This document shows, piece after piece, positions 22,190 to 32,249 of a stretch of 32,249 nucleotides of DNA. The stretch lies in contig CAIVWG010000264.1 in NCBI GenBank assembly GCA_903909555.1, positions 1 through 32,249 on the forward strand. Reading direction: 5' to 3'. The number at the start of each line of letters is the position of its first letter. Within the stretch, counting starts at the first letter, position 1. The translations under genes and the position numbers were made by a program. A model generated the notes under the pieces. It saw only the letters and a program-made list of their open reading frames with translations, was not told the origin of the DNA and did no database searches. Source of the DNA: an uncultured bacterium (lineage in GTDB: Bacteria; Actinomycetota; Actinomycetes; S36-B12).

Positions 22190-23121
22190 GGCGATGCTCC
22201 GTCGCTGCCGGTGAGCCGCCAGTACAGCTCCTCCAGGCCGCCCGCTCCCGTGCGAAGGCTGCGGGGCATGACGCCGTGCTGGGCGCACCACGCCGTGACG
22301 GTCGCGAGGGTGCGAGCATCCGCCGGTCCCTCGATGCGATAGCGGCCTGGTTCCACCTCGAGGGCACGACAACCTTCCGGAAGGGCGTCGCAGAGGCTCG
22401 TGAGGTCGAGGTGCATCGACGCCTCGAAGGACACCGTGTCGAGCGCACCCGCCGACAGCGTGTCCCGGTCGCCGAGTGCGGCACACCGGCCTTTCAGGAT
22501 GATGGCGACGTCATCGCTGAGCCGCTCGGCCTCGTCGAGCAGATGCGTGGACAGCAGCACGGTCGTCCCCCGGTCGCGCAGCTCTGCGACGATCTCGGCG
22601 ACGATGGCGCGCCCGCGCGGATCCAGCCCGGAGGTGGGCTCGTCGAGGAGGACGAGCTCGGGGGCGCCGACGAGGGCGCAGGCGAGGCTCACGCGTCCCC
22701 GCTCGCCCCCCGACATGCGTCGGATGGTCGTGCGACCGAGTTGCCGGATCCCCAGCCGGTCGATGAGCGGGCCGGCCGTGTCGGGTGACCCCCGCAGCGC
22801 AGCGATGTGGCGGACCAGTTCCTCTGCTCGCGCCCCGGTGGGCAGGCCACCCTCCTGGAGCATGACCCCGACGCGCGCGCGCGCCGACTCGCGCCCGGGC
22901 TGCCCGCCCAGGACGGCCGCCGTTCCCCCGGAAGGGACGGTGAGCCCCGCCAGGACAGCCACGGTCGTGGACTTGCCCGCCCCGTTGGGACCGAGCAGCG
23001 CGGTGACGCGGCCGGGTGCCAGGCTGAGGCTGAGGCCGTCGAGGGCGCGATGCTCGCCGGAGCCCCTTCGGCCGCGGCCGACAGCGACGACGACCTCGTC
23101 GAGAACGGCGGCCGGCTGCAC
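22186..23121 (-). CDS. ABC transporter ATP-binding protein (ABC-2 exporter)
   Basis: Walker A GPNGAGKST, signature MSGGERGRVSLA, Walker B LVLLDEPTSGLDPRG. Confidence 0.95.
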   Translation of the reverse strand: MQPAAVLDEVVVAVGRGRRGSGEHRALDGLSLSLAPGRVTALLGPNGAGKSTTVAVLAGLTVPSGGTAAVLGGQPGRESARARVGVMLQEGGLPTGARAEELVRHIAALRGSPDTAGPLIDRLGIRQLGRTTIRRMSGGERGRVSLACALVGAPELVLLDEPTSGLDPRGRAIVAEIVAELRDRGTTVLLSTHLLDEAERLSDDVAIILKGRCAALGDRDTLSAGALDTVSFEASMHLDLTSLCDALPEGCRALEVEPGRYRIEGPADARTLATVTAWCAQHGVMPRSLRTGAGGLEELYWRLTGSDGASP

Positions 23122-23127
23122 CGCGTC

Positions 23128-23133
23128 AGTCTA
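23128..23133 (-). promoter_or_regulatory. -10 element TAGACT (minus strand), 6 nt upstream of the ABC ATPase GTG
   Basis: TAGACT-gacgcg-GTG on the minus strand. Confidence 0.5.
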
Positions 23134-23161
23134 GGAACACCGTCGCACCCCACCCCGGGGG

Positions 23162-23189
23162 TTGCGCTCCCGGAGAATTCCGACACACT
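23162..23189 (+). promoter_or_regulatory. sufR promoter: -35 TTGCGC (23162-23167), -10 CACACT (23184-23189), 6 nt to GTG 23196
   Basis: TTGCGC-N16-CACACT-aggggt-GTG (alternatively ACACTA with 17-bp spacing). Confidence 0.5.
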
Positions 23190-23198
23190 AGGGGTGTG
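23184..23198. promoter_or_regulatory. SufR operator candidate CACAC-TAGGG-GTGTG (contains ACACT-N5-TGTGA at 23185-23199)
   Basis: Perfect 5-bp inverted repeat overlapping the -10 and start codon of sufR. Confidence 0.6.
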
Positions 23199-23861
23199 AA
23201 AATGCCCAGCCCGGGAGCCGAGCGCGTGGCCCGAGCGCTCCACGACGGTGGCCCGGCGACCGCGGCGGACCTCGCCGCCCGGCTCGGCCACAGTCCCACG
23301 GTGGTGCGGCGCCACCTCGAAGCCCTCGTGGGCGAGGGACTGGTGTCCTGGAGCGAGCGGCCCCCCTTCGGCCCCACCCCGGCCCGGCGCCGGGGGCGCC
23401 CGGCACGTGTGTTCGCCCTCACCGACGAGGGGAGTCACGCCTTCGACGTCGCCTACGACGACCTGGCGGTGAGCGCGTTGCGCTACCTCGGTGAGGTGGC
23501 GGGAGAGGAGGGCGTGAGCGCCTTTGCTCGCCGGCGTGCCGAGGACCTCGTCGACCGGCAGCGCGCGCGTGTGCCGGTCGGCGCCGACCTGGACCGACGC
23601 CTGGCCGCCCTGGCCGAGGGCCTCGCCGACGAGGGCTACGCGGCCTCCGTGGCCGGGGGAGACGGTGGAGTCCAGTTGTGCCAGCACCACTGCCCGGTCA
23701 GCCACGCCGCGGCGGAGTTCCCGCAACTGTGCGAGGCCGAGACCGAGGCGTTCGAGCGTCTACTCGGCACCCATGTCCTGCGCATCGCCACGATCGCCCA
23801 CGGTGACGGTGTGTGCACCACCCTGGTCCCTGCATTGATGAATCGGAGGTCCACCGCATGA
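23196..23861 (+). CDS. sufR: SufR-family winged-helix [Fe-S]-dependent transcriptional regulator
   Basis: N-terminal wHTH ([30 protein letters not shown]); C-terminal Cys cluster [21 protein letters not shown]; first gene of the suf operon. Confidence 0.93.
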   Translation: MKMPSPGAERVARALHDGGPATAADLAARLGHSPTVVRRHLEALVGEGLVSWSERPPFGPTPARRRGRPARVFALTDEGSHAFDVAYDDLAVSALRYLGEVAGEEGVSAFARRRAEDLVDRQRARVPVGADLDRRLAALAEGLADEGYAASVAGGDGGVQLCQHHCPVSHAAAEFPQLCEAETEAFERLLGTHVLRIATIAHGDGVCTTLVPALMNRRSTA

Positions 23862-25270
23862 GCACCTCGACGCACCCGGAACTGGACGGCATCGGTCGCT
23901 ACGAGTACGGCTGGCATGATGCCGACGTCGCTGGCTCCATCGCCAAGCGCGGCCTGTCCGAAGATGTCGTGCGCGAGATCAGCGCGCTCAAGGACGAGCC
24001 GGAGTGGATGCTCGACCTGCGCCTGAAGGGGCTCCGGCTGTTCGGCAAGAAGCCGATGCCCACCTGGGGATCGAACCTGGGCGGCATCGACTTCGACACC
24101 ATCAAGTACTTCGTGCGGTCGACGGAGAAGCAGGCGACCAGCTGGGACGAGCTCCCGGACGACATCCGCACCACCTACGACCGCCTCGGCATCCCGGAGG
24201 CCGAGAAGCAGCGTCTCATCGCGGGAGTGGCCGCCCAGTACGAATCCGAGGTGGTCTACCACAAGATCCGCGAGGACCTCGAGGAGCAGGGCGTCCTCTT
24301 CCTCGACACCGACACCGGGCTGCGCGAGCACGAGGACGTCTTCCGCGAGTACTTCGCGTCCGTCATCCCCGTGGGCGACAACAAGTTCGCTGCGCTCAAC
24401 ACGGCCGTGTGGTCGGGCGGGTCCTTCATCTATGTCCCGCCGGGGGTCAATGTCGAGATCCCGCTGCAGGCCTATTTCCGCATCAACACGGAGAACATGG
24501 GCCAGTTCGAGCGGACGCTCATCATCGTGGACGAGGGAGCGTACGTGCACTACGTCGAGGGCTGCACGGCCCCGATCTACTCCTCGGACTCCCTCCACTC
24601 GGCCGTGGTCGAGATCATCGTCAAGAAGGATGCGCGCTGTCGCTACACCACCATCCAGAACTGGTCCAACAACGTCTACAACCTCGTCACCAAGCGCGCT
24701 GCGGCCCACGCCGGCGCGACCATGGAGTGGATCGACGGCAACATCGGCTCGAAGGTGACGATGAAGTACCCCGCGGTGTGGATGCTGGGCGAGCACGCCA
24801 AGGGCGAGACCCTGTCCGTGGCGTTCGCGGGCGAGGGACAGCACCAGGATGCCGGCGCCAAAATGGTGCACGCCGCGCCCAACACCTCCTCCACCATCGT
24901 GTCGAAGTCGGTGGCGAGAGGCGGCGGCCGCACGTCGTACCGGGGACTCGTCCAGGTGCTCGAGGGATCCCACGGGTCCAGGAGCACGGTCAAGTGCGAC
25001 GCACTCCTCATCGACGACATCTCCCGCAGCGATACCTACCCCTACGTCGACGTGCGCGAGGACGACGTCTCGATGGGCCACGAGGCCACCGTGAGCAAGG
25101 TCAGCGAGGACCAGCTCTTCTACCTGATGTCGCGGGGCATGACCGAGGACGAGGCCATGGCCATGATCGTGCGCGGCTTCGTCGAGCCGATCGCGCGCGA
25201 GCTCCCCATGGAGTACGCACTGGAGCTCAATCGCCTCATCGAACTGCAGATGGAAGGAGCCGTTGGCTGA
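23858..25270 (+). CDS. sufB: Fe-S cluster assembly protein SufB
   Basis: [47 protein letters not shown] overlap with sufR. Confidence 0.98.
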   Translation: MSTSTHPELDGIGRYEYGWHDADVAGSIAKRGLSEDVVREISALKDEPEWMLDLRLKGLRLFGKKPMPTWGSNLGGIDFDTIKYFVRSTEKQATSWDELPDDIRTTYDRLGIPEAEKQRLIAGVAAQYESEVVYHKIREDLEEQGVLFLDTDTGLREHEDVFREYFASVIPVGDNKFAALNTAVWSGGSFIYVPPGVNVEIPLQAYFRINTENMGQFERTLIIVDEGAYVHYVEGCTAPIYSSDSLHSAVVEIIVKKDARCRYTTIQNWSNNVYNLVTKRAAAHAGATMEWIDGNIGSKVTMKYPAVWMLGEHAKGETLSVAFAGEGQHQDAGAKMVHAAPNTSSTIVSKSVARGGGRTSYRGLVQVLEGSHGSRSTVKCDALLIDDISRSDTYPYVDVREDDVSMGHEATVSKVSEDQLFYLMSRGMTEDEAMAMIVRGFVEPIARELPMEYALELNRLIELQMEGAVG

Positions 25271-26421
25271 TGAGCATTGCGCCAGCGTCCGACCATGCAC
25301 CCGCACTCCGCAGCCGGGATGTCGCCGATCACACGGTGCCCTCCGGTCGCGAGGAGTCATGGCGCTTCACTCCGCTCGCGGACATCACGGATGCGATCAC
25401 CGGCTCTACCGCTCTCGACGGTGGCCTGGACGTCGAATGGACCGCCGATCCCGATGCCGTCGTCGAGCGCGTGAGCGCCGGCGATCCGCGTGTCGGCCGT
25501 AGCTTCCTCCCCGCAGACCTGCTCGCGGCCCGCGCGCTGGATGCCTGCGCGGAGCCGATCGTCGTCACCCTGCCCCGGGAGTGGCAGGGGGTGGCCCGGG
25601 TCTCGGTGCGCGGACGGGGGGAGGACGCTGCGGGCCACGTGGTCATCGATGCCGCGCCCTTCAGCGAGGGCACGGTCATTCTCGACTTCACCGGCGCGGG
25701 GAGGTACTTCGGGGCACTCGAGGTGCGGGTTGGCGACGGCGCGCGCCTGACCGTGGTGAGCCTGCAGGACTGGGACGAGGGCGCCGTACACGTGGGCGAG
25801 CACCACGCCGCGATCGGTCGCGACGCGCGACTCCTCATGGGTCACATCACACTGGGAGGCTCTCTCGTCCGCCTCGCGCCCACGGTCTCGTATGGCGCGC
25901 CCGGGGGGGATGCGGAGCTGCTCGGCCTCTTCTTCGCGGATGCGGGCCAGCACCTTGAGCATCGTGTCTTCGTCGATCACGACACGCCGCACTGTCGCAG
26001 TTCGGTCCTGTACAAGGGGGCGCTCCAGGGAGAGGGCGCGCACACGGTGTGGATCGGGGACGTGCTCGTGCGGGCGCAGGCGATCGGCGTCGACACCTAC
26101 GAGGTCAACCGCAACCTCATCCTCACCGACGGGGCGCGGGCCGACTCGGTGCCCAACCTCGAGCTCGAAACCGGCGAGATCGTCGGCGCTGGCCACGCCA
26201 GCGCGACAGGTCGCTTCGACGACGAGCAGTTGTTCTACCTCCAGGCGCGCGGCATCCCCGCGGATCTCGCTCGAGTGCTCGTCGTGCGGGGGTTCTTCGC
26301 CGACGTCCTCCAGCGGATCGGGCAGCCGGACCTCACCCGTCGCGTCATGAGGAACGTCGACGCACGTCTCGGCGTCGATTCGATGGACCTCGAGACCTGG
26401 GACGAGGAGCATGGCGCATGA
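25270..26421 (+). CDS. sufD: Fe-S cluster assembly protein SufD
   Basis: FTPLADI N-terminus; SufBD core (HTVWIGDVLVRAQAIGVDTYEVNRNLILTDGARADSVPNLELETGEIVGAGHASATGRFDDEQLFYLQARGI); start inside the longer ORF 24004-26421. Confidence 0.96.
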   Translation: MSIAPASDHAPALRSRDVADHTVPSGREESWRFTPLADITDAITGSTALDGGLDVEWTADPDAVVERVSAGDPRVGRSFLPADLLAARALDACAEPIVVTLPREWQGVARVSVRGRGEDAAGHVVIDAAPFSEGTVILDFTGAGRYFGALEVRVGDGARLTVVSLQDWDEGAVHVGEHHAAIGRDARLLMGHITLGGSLVRLAPTVSYGAPGGDAELLGLFFADAGQHLEHRVFVDHDTPHCRSSVLYKGALQGEGAHTVWIGDVLVRAQAIGVDTYEVNRNLILTDGARADSVPNLELETGEIVGAGHASATGRFDDEQLFYLQARGIPADLARVLVVRGFFADVLQRIGQPDLTRRVMRNVDARLGVDSMDLETWDEEHGA

Positions 26422-26747
26422 CTGCCATTGACATCTGCGCGCTCGGCGACATCCCCGAGGGAGGATGCCTCGCCGTGACGATCGAGGAGACTCCGCTTGC
26501 CCTCGTCCGCACGGAGGGCGAGGTCTTCGCGATCTTCGATCGCTGTTCCCATGCTGACGTGGCCCTCTCCGAGGGCGACGTCACCGGATGCGAGATCGAA
26601 TGCTGGCTTCATGGCTCGAGCTTCGATCTGCGCACCGGCGAGCCGCTCTCGCTGCCCGCCACCGTGCCCGTTCCCGTCTATCCCGTCATCGTCTCGGGGG
26701 ACGGCGAAGCCGCTCGCGTGTCCGTCGCCCTCACGTCCGCCCCATGA
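26418..26747 (+). CDS. Non-heme Rieske-type ferredoxin associated with the SUF operon
   Basis: CSHADVALSEG...CWLHGSSFDLRTGEP Rieske motif; ATGA overlap with sufD; start inside the longer ORF. Confidence 0.9.
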   Translation: MTAIDICALGDIPEGGCLAVTIEETPLALVRTEGEVFAIFDRCSHADVALSEGDVTGCEIECWLHGSSFDLRTGEPLSLPATVPVPVYPVIVSGDGEAARVSVALTSAP

Positions 26748-26775
26748 ACCCCCACGCCACCCCAGGGAGAACCTC

Positions 26776-27540
26776 ATGACCACCCTTGACATCCATGATC
26801 TGCACGCCAGCGTCGAGACCGACGGCGGAGCGCGTGAGATCCTCCGCGGGGTCACCCTGACCGTCGAGAGCGGGCAGACGCACGCGGTGATGGGCCCCAA
26901 CGGGTCGGGCAAGTCGACGCTCGCCTACGTCATCGCCGGGCACCCCAAGTACACCGTCACCGGCGGCAGCATCACCCTCGACGGCCAGGACGTGCTCGAG
27001 ATGAGCGTGGACGAGCGCGCCCGGGCCGGGCTCTTCCTCGCCATGCAGTATCCGGTCGAGATCCCCGGCGTATCCGTGTCGAATTTCCTGCGCACCTCGG
27101 TGACCGCCGTCCGCGGGGAGGCTCCCAAGCTGCGCACCTGGGTGAAGGAGATGAAGGGCGCCATGGAGGCCCTGCAGATCGACCCCGCGTTCGCCGAGCG
27201 GAGCGTCAACGAAGGTTTCTCCGGCGGGGAGAAGAAGCGCCACGAGATCCTGCAGCTCGAGCTTCTCAAGCCGAAGATCGCCGTGCTCGACGAGACGGAC
27301 TCCGGCCTCGACGTCGATGCCCTCAAGGTCGTGGCCGAGGGCGTCAATCGGTTCCAGGAGGACGGCACCACGGGAACCCTCCTCATCACGCACTACACCC
27401 GCATCCTGCGCTACATCCACCCCGACTTCGTCCACGTCTTCGTCGACGGCCGCATCGTGGAGAGCGGCGGCCCTGAGCTGGCGACCCAGTTGGAGGACGA
27501 GGGCTACGAGCGCTTCCTCAAGGCCGGCGCTTCCTCGTGA
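26776..27540 (+). CDS. sufC: Fe-S cluster assembly ATPase SufC
   Basis: MGPNGSGKSTLAYVIAGHPKY, FSGGEKKRHEILQLELLKPKIAVLDETDSGLDVDALK; SD gggaga; start inside the longer ORF. Confidence 0.98.
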   Translation: MTTLDIHDLHASVETDGGAREILRGVTLTVESGQTHAVMGPNGSGKSTLAYVIAGHPKYTVTGGSITLDGQDVLEMSVDERARAGLFLAMQYPVEIPGVSVSNFLRTSVTAVRGEAPKLRTWVKEMKGAMEALQIDPAFAERSVNEGFSGGEKKRHEILQLELLKPKIAVLDETDSGLDVDALKVVAEGVNRFQEDGTTGTLLITHYTRILRYIHPDFVHVFVDGRIVESGGPELATQLEDEGYERFLKAGASS

Positions 27541-28859
27541 GCGTCGCCCACGGGCTGCGGGCGCCCGCGACGGACCAGCCACTCGACGTGGCGAGGATCC
27601 GGGCGGACTTCCCCATCCTTCGCAGGACCGTTCGAGGAGAGCAGCGGCTCGTCTACCTCGATTCGGGAGCCACGTCCCAGAAGCCCCTGGCGGTGCTCGA
27701 CGCGGAGCGCGAGTTCTATGTCACGAGCAACGCCGCGGTGCATCGCGGCGCCCATCAGCTCGCCGAGGAGGCGACCGAGGCCTACGAGGGCGCTCGCGCG
27801 GTGATGGCGGCGTTCGTGGGTGGGCGCGCCGACGACCTCGTGTTCACGCGCAACGCCACCGAGTCCCTGAATCTCCTGGCGTACGCCTTCGTCAACGCCA
27901 CGGACAAGGCGCGATGGGGGAGTCCGCTGCCCGATGGCGCAGAGCGCTTCATCCTGGCACCGGGCGACGAGATCCTCATCACGGAGATGGAGCATCACGC
28001 CAACCTCGTGCCGTGGCAGGAGGTGTGCGCCAAGACCGGCGCGGTGCTGCGCTGGGTCGGGCTCACCGACGAGGGCCGGCTCGACATCGACCGCCTACAC
28101 GAGGTCATCGGCCCTCGCACCCGCGCGGTCTCCTTCGTGCACCAGTCCAACCTCCTGGGCACGGTCAATCCGGTTCAGGAGATCGCGGCCGCGGCGCGCA
28201 GAGTGGGCGCCCTGGTGTTCCTCGATGCCTGCCAGTCGGTCCCGCACATGCCCGTGGACGTCGCGGCACTGGATGTCGACGCCGTCGCCTGGAGCGGCCA
28301 CAAGATGCTCGGCCCCACGGGTATCGGCTGCCTGTGGGCCCGGGCGGAGATCCTGCAGAGCATGCCGCCCTTCATCTCCGGCGGCTCCATGATCGAGCTC
28401 GTCACCATGGAGCAGTCGACCTTCGCCGAGCCGCCGAAGCGCTTCGAGGCCGGGGTGCCCATGGTGGCGCAGGCGGTCGGCCTCGCGGCGGCGTGCGACT
28501 ACCTCACCGCGCTCGGCATGCCCGCGGTAGCCGCGCACGAGCACGACATCACGGACTACGCCCTGGAACGCCTCGTCGAGGTCTCGGGCCTTCGGGTCAT
28601 CGGCCCCCGCGATGGATACATGCGGGGCAGCGCCATCTCCTTCGTCATGGACGGGGTGCACCCTCACGACGTGGGGCAGGTGCTGGACAGCCGAGGGATC
28701 GCTGTCCGCGTCGGGCATCACTGCGCCTGGCCGGCCTGTCGTCGCATGGGAGTGCCCGCCACGACCCGGATCTCGCCCTACATCTACAACGACCGAGCTG
28801 ACATCGATGCGCTCGTCGAGGCTCTCGATGGCGTCGGGGCAGTGTTCGGGAGCCGCTGA
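27537..28859 (+). CDS. sufS: Cysteine desulfurase SufS
   Basis: YLDSGATSQKP, SGHKMLGPTGIGCLWAR PLP-Lys motif, VRVGHHCAWPACRRMGVPATTRIS. Confidence 0.98.
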   Translation: MSVAHGLRAPATDQPLDVARIRADFPILRRTVRGEQRLVYLDSGATSQKPLAVLDAEREFYVTSNAAVHRGAHQLAEEATEAYEGARAVMAAFVGGRADDLVFTRNATESLNLLAYAFVNATDKARWGSPLPDGAERFILAPGDEILITEMEHHANLVPWQEVCAKTGAVLRWVGLTDEGRLDIDRLHEVIGPRTRAVSFVHQSNLLGTVNPVQEIAAAARRVGALVFLDACQSVPHMPVDVAALDVDAVAWSGHKMLGPTGIGCLWARAEILQSMPPFISGGSMIELVTMEQSTFAEPPKRFEAGVPMVAQAVGLAAACDYLTALGMPAVAAHEHDITDYALERLVEVSGLRVIGPRDGYMRGSAISFVMDGVHPHDVGQVLDSRGIAVRVGHHCAWPACRRMGVPATTRISPYIYNDRADIDALVEALDGVGAVFGSR

Positions 28860-29314
28860 TGGAGGACCTTTATCAGGAGATCATCCTGGATCACTACCGC
28901 AACCCCCAGGGGCGCGGGCTTCGGGAGCCGTTCGAGGCGCAGGTCCACCATGTCAACCCCACGTGCGGAGACGAGATCGATCTGCGCGTGCATGTCGAGG
29001 AGCGCAACGGGGTTCCCACCGTCGCCGACATCTCCTACGAGGGACAGGGCTGCTCGATCTCCCAGGCGTCGGCGAGCGTGATGTACGACAGCCTCGTGGG
29101 CCTGAGCGCCGAGGAGGCCCTCGCCTCGCTCGGGAGGTTCCAGCACATGATCCAGTCGCGCGGCCAGGAAGCCGGCGACGAGGAGACGATGGGCGACGCG
29201 GTGGCCTTTGCCGGCGTGGCCAAGTACCCGGCCCGGGTGAAGTGCGCCCTCCTGCCCTGGATGGCCTGGAAGGACGCGCTCGCGCGCGCCACGGAAGGAG
29301 CGGAGCATGACTGA
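28859..29314 (+). CDS. sufU: SufU-type zinc-dependent sulfurtransferase/scaffold
   Basis: LYQEIILDHYRNPQGRG, NPTCGDE, GQGCSISQASASVM, RVKCALLPWMAWKDAL. Confidence 0.97.
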   Translation: MEDLYQEIILDHYRNPQGRGLREPFEAQVHHVNPTCGDEIDLRVHVEERNGVPTVADISYEGQGCSISQASASVMYDSLVGLSAEEALASLGRFQHMIQSRGQEAGDEETMGDAVAFAGVAKYPARVKCALLPWMAWKDALARATEGAEHD

Positions 29315-29642
29315 CACGACCGTCGACGGAGGGACCACCTCTCCGGACGAGGTCTGGGAGGCGCTCAAGGATGTCGTCGACCCCGAACTCGGCATCAACG
29401 TCGTCGACCTCGGCCTGGTCTACGACGTCCACCTGGGGGACGACAACGTCGCGACCCTGGACATGACGCTGACTTCCGCGGCATGCCCCCTCACGGATGT
29501 CATCGAGGACCAAACGCGCGCCGCTCTCGAGGGCGTCGTCGACGGGTTCGCGATCAACTGGGTCTGGATGCCCCCGTGGGGTCCCGACAAGATCACCGAC
29601 GACGGCCGCGAGATGCTGAGAGCCCTCGGCTTCAACGTCTAG
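29307..29642 (+). CDS. sufT: SufT / MIP18-DUF59 family Fe-S maturation protein
   Basis: VVDPELGINVVDLGLVYDV, LTSAACPLTDVIEDQ. Confidence 0.95.
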   Translation: MTDTTVDGGTTSPDEVWEALKDVVDPELGINVVDLGLVYDVHLGDDNVATLDMTLTSAACPLTDVIEDQTRAALEGVVDGFAINWVWMPPWGPDKITDDGREMLRALGFNV

Positions 29643-29656
29643 TGCCGGCTCGACGG

Positions 29657-29662
29657 TAGACT
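29657..29662 (+). promoter_or_regulatory. -10 element TAGACT, 9 nt upstream of the ABC-F GTG
   Basis: cggTAGACTcgcgctcttGTG in the 29-bp sufT/ABC-F gap. Confidence 0.4.
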
Positions 29663-29671
29663 CGCGCTCTT

Positions 29672-31264
<1,593 letters not shown>

Positions 31265-31276
31265 CGAAGGAGACCT

Positions 31277-32101
31277 GTGACCGACGCTGACCTGATCGTC
31301 CCCGCTGGGTTGGACCCCGGGCTCCTCGAGCGCGGCCACGTCCGGGTCGATCGTCAGGGTCCCCTCCTGCGGGTGAGGCTGGACCGTCCCGAGGCCCGCA
31401 ATGCGCAGACACCCGCCACCTGGACGGCCCTGGCTGCGCTCGGGGAGTGGATGCAGGGCGAGAGCGACGACATCGAGGCCGTGGTCCTCACCGGCGAGGG
31501 GCCCTCCTTCTCCGCGGGTCTGGACCGGCGCATGTTCAGCCCCGAGGGCATCCCCGGCGAAGTGTCCCTGCTCTCCCTCGCGCGGTCCGATGACGACGCG
31601 CTCGATGCCTCCATCGCGGCGGCTCAGGCAGCGTTCACGTGGTGGCGGGAGTGCGCCCCGCTCTCGATCGCCGCGGTGCAGGGCCACGCCATCGGGGCCG
31701 GATTCCAGCTCGCTCTGGCGTGCGACGTCCTCCTCGCCTCGCCCGACGCTGTCTTCGCGATGCGGGAGACGTCGTACGGACTCGTCCCCGACCTGGCGGG
31801 CACCAGCACCCTGGTGCGGGCCATCGGCTACAGCCGAGCGCTGGAGATGTGCGCCACGGGACGACTCGTCGCGGCGGAGGAGGGCTACGCGCTCGGCTTC
31901 GTGACCAGGATCGCCGACGATCTCGAGGCGGCAGTCGACGACCTCACCCGGGCGCTGGGTGCCGCTCCGCCCGGGGCCGTTCGCGATCTGACCGGCCTGC
32001 TCCGCGGAGCGCAGGAGCGCTCGGCCGAGGAGCAGCGCGCCGCGGAGCGCACGGCCCAGGCGCGACGCCTGCGCAGCCTCCTCGCCGCACTCGGGGGCTG
32101 A
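31277..32101 (+). CDS. Enoyl-CoA hydratase/isomerase family protein
   Basis: RVRLDRPEARNAQ, VVLTGEGPSFSAGLDRRMF, AVQGHAIGAGFQLALACDVLLAS; SD aggag. Confidence 0.95.
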   Translation: MTDADLIVPAGLDPGLLERGHVRVDRQGPLLRVRLDRPEARNAQTPATWTALAALGEWMQGESDDIEAVVLTGEGPSFSAGLDRRMFSPEGIPGEVSLLSLARSDDDALDASIAAAQAAFTWWRECAPLSIAAVQGHAIGAGFQLALACDVLLASPDAVFAMRETSYGLVPDLAGTSTLVRAIGYSRALEMCATGRLVAAEEGYALGFVTRIADDLEAAVDDLTRALGAAPPGAVRDLTGLLRGAQERSAEEQRAAERTAQARRLRSLLAALGG

Positions 32102-32103
32102 CC

Positions 32104-32249
32104 GTGTCGCAGATCAGCCCCTGGCAGATCTACCAATCCATGACCCGCGATCCCACCCAGGCCCGCGGCGTGAGCCGGACCGTCGTGCGCCGCATCCTCG
32201 GCTACGCCCGCCCGTACCGCGGACTGGTCATCGCCTTCCTCATCACCCT
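32104..32249 (+). CDS. ABC transporter (fused permease/ATPase exporter), 5' fragment truncated by window end
   Basis: Reading frame from GTG 32104: VSQISPWQIYQSMTRDPTQARGVSRTVVRRILGYARPYRGLVIAFLIT, typical N-terminus of a type-I ABC exporter. Confidence 0.6.
   Translation, partial: MSQISPWQIYQSMTRDPTQARGVSRTVVRRILGYARPYRGLVIAFLIT

Noticed and set aside
24004-25269. N-terminal 422 codons of the long ORF 24004-26421
   Set aside because: Out-of-frame overlap of sufB; genuine SufD begins at ATG 25270 with a TGATG junction.
23858-25270. Searched SufB for an intein
   Set aside because: SufB reads as one continuous protein with no inserted intein/homing endonuclease-like block.
23636-25360. 574-aa minus-strand ORF antisense to sufR/sufB
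   Set aside because: Same shadow-ORF artefact; composition biased and no motif recognised.

Overview
High-GC actinobacterial chromosome segment carrying conserved housekeeping genes. It is almost fully coding, with about 32 genes called. In order: an MBL-fold hydrolase (-), uvrA, a Tat/lipobox Rieske protein, uvrC-rapZ-glmR(yvcK)-whiA, gap-pgk-tpiA, secG, rbpA, the minus-strand operon tkt-tal-zwf-opcA-pgl, convergent ctaB(+)/ctaA(-), an ABC-2 permease/ATPase pair (-), the SUF operon sufR-sufB-sufD-Rieske-sufC-sufS-sufU-sufT, an ABC-F ATPase, an enoyl-CoA hydratase and the 5' end of an ABC exporter. From memory, gene content and order closely resemble the Mycobacterium tuberculosis uvrC-whiA, gap-tkt, ctaB/ctaA and Rv1460-Rv1466/Rv1473 neighbourhoods. 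I saw no CRISPR, phage, transposon, tRNA or rRNA, and no obviously novel multi-gene system. The interesting signals are small-scale. (1) A -10-like hexamer (TAGCCT/TAGGCT/TAGACT or a variant) sits exactly 6 nt before the start codon of eight genes, which predicts leaderless mRNAs. (2) A CACAC-N5-GTGTG operator-like palindrome overlaps the sufR -10 and start codon. (3) Both convergent gene pairs have their two stop codons embedded in a perfect palindrome. (4) A 4-codon mini-ORF is linked by ATGA overlaps to both uvrC and rapZ. All calls come from reading the sequence; no searches were run.
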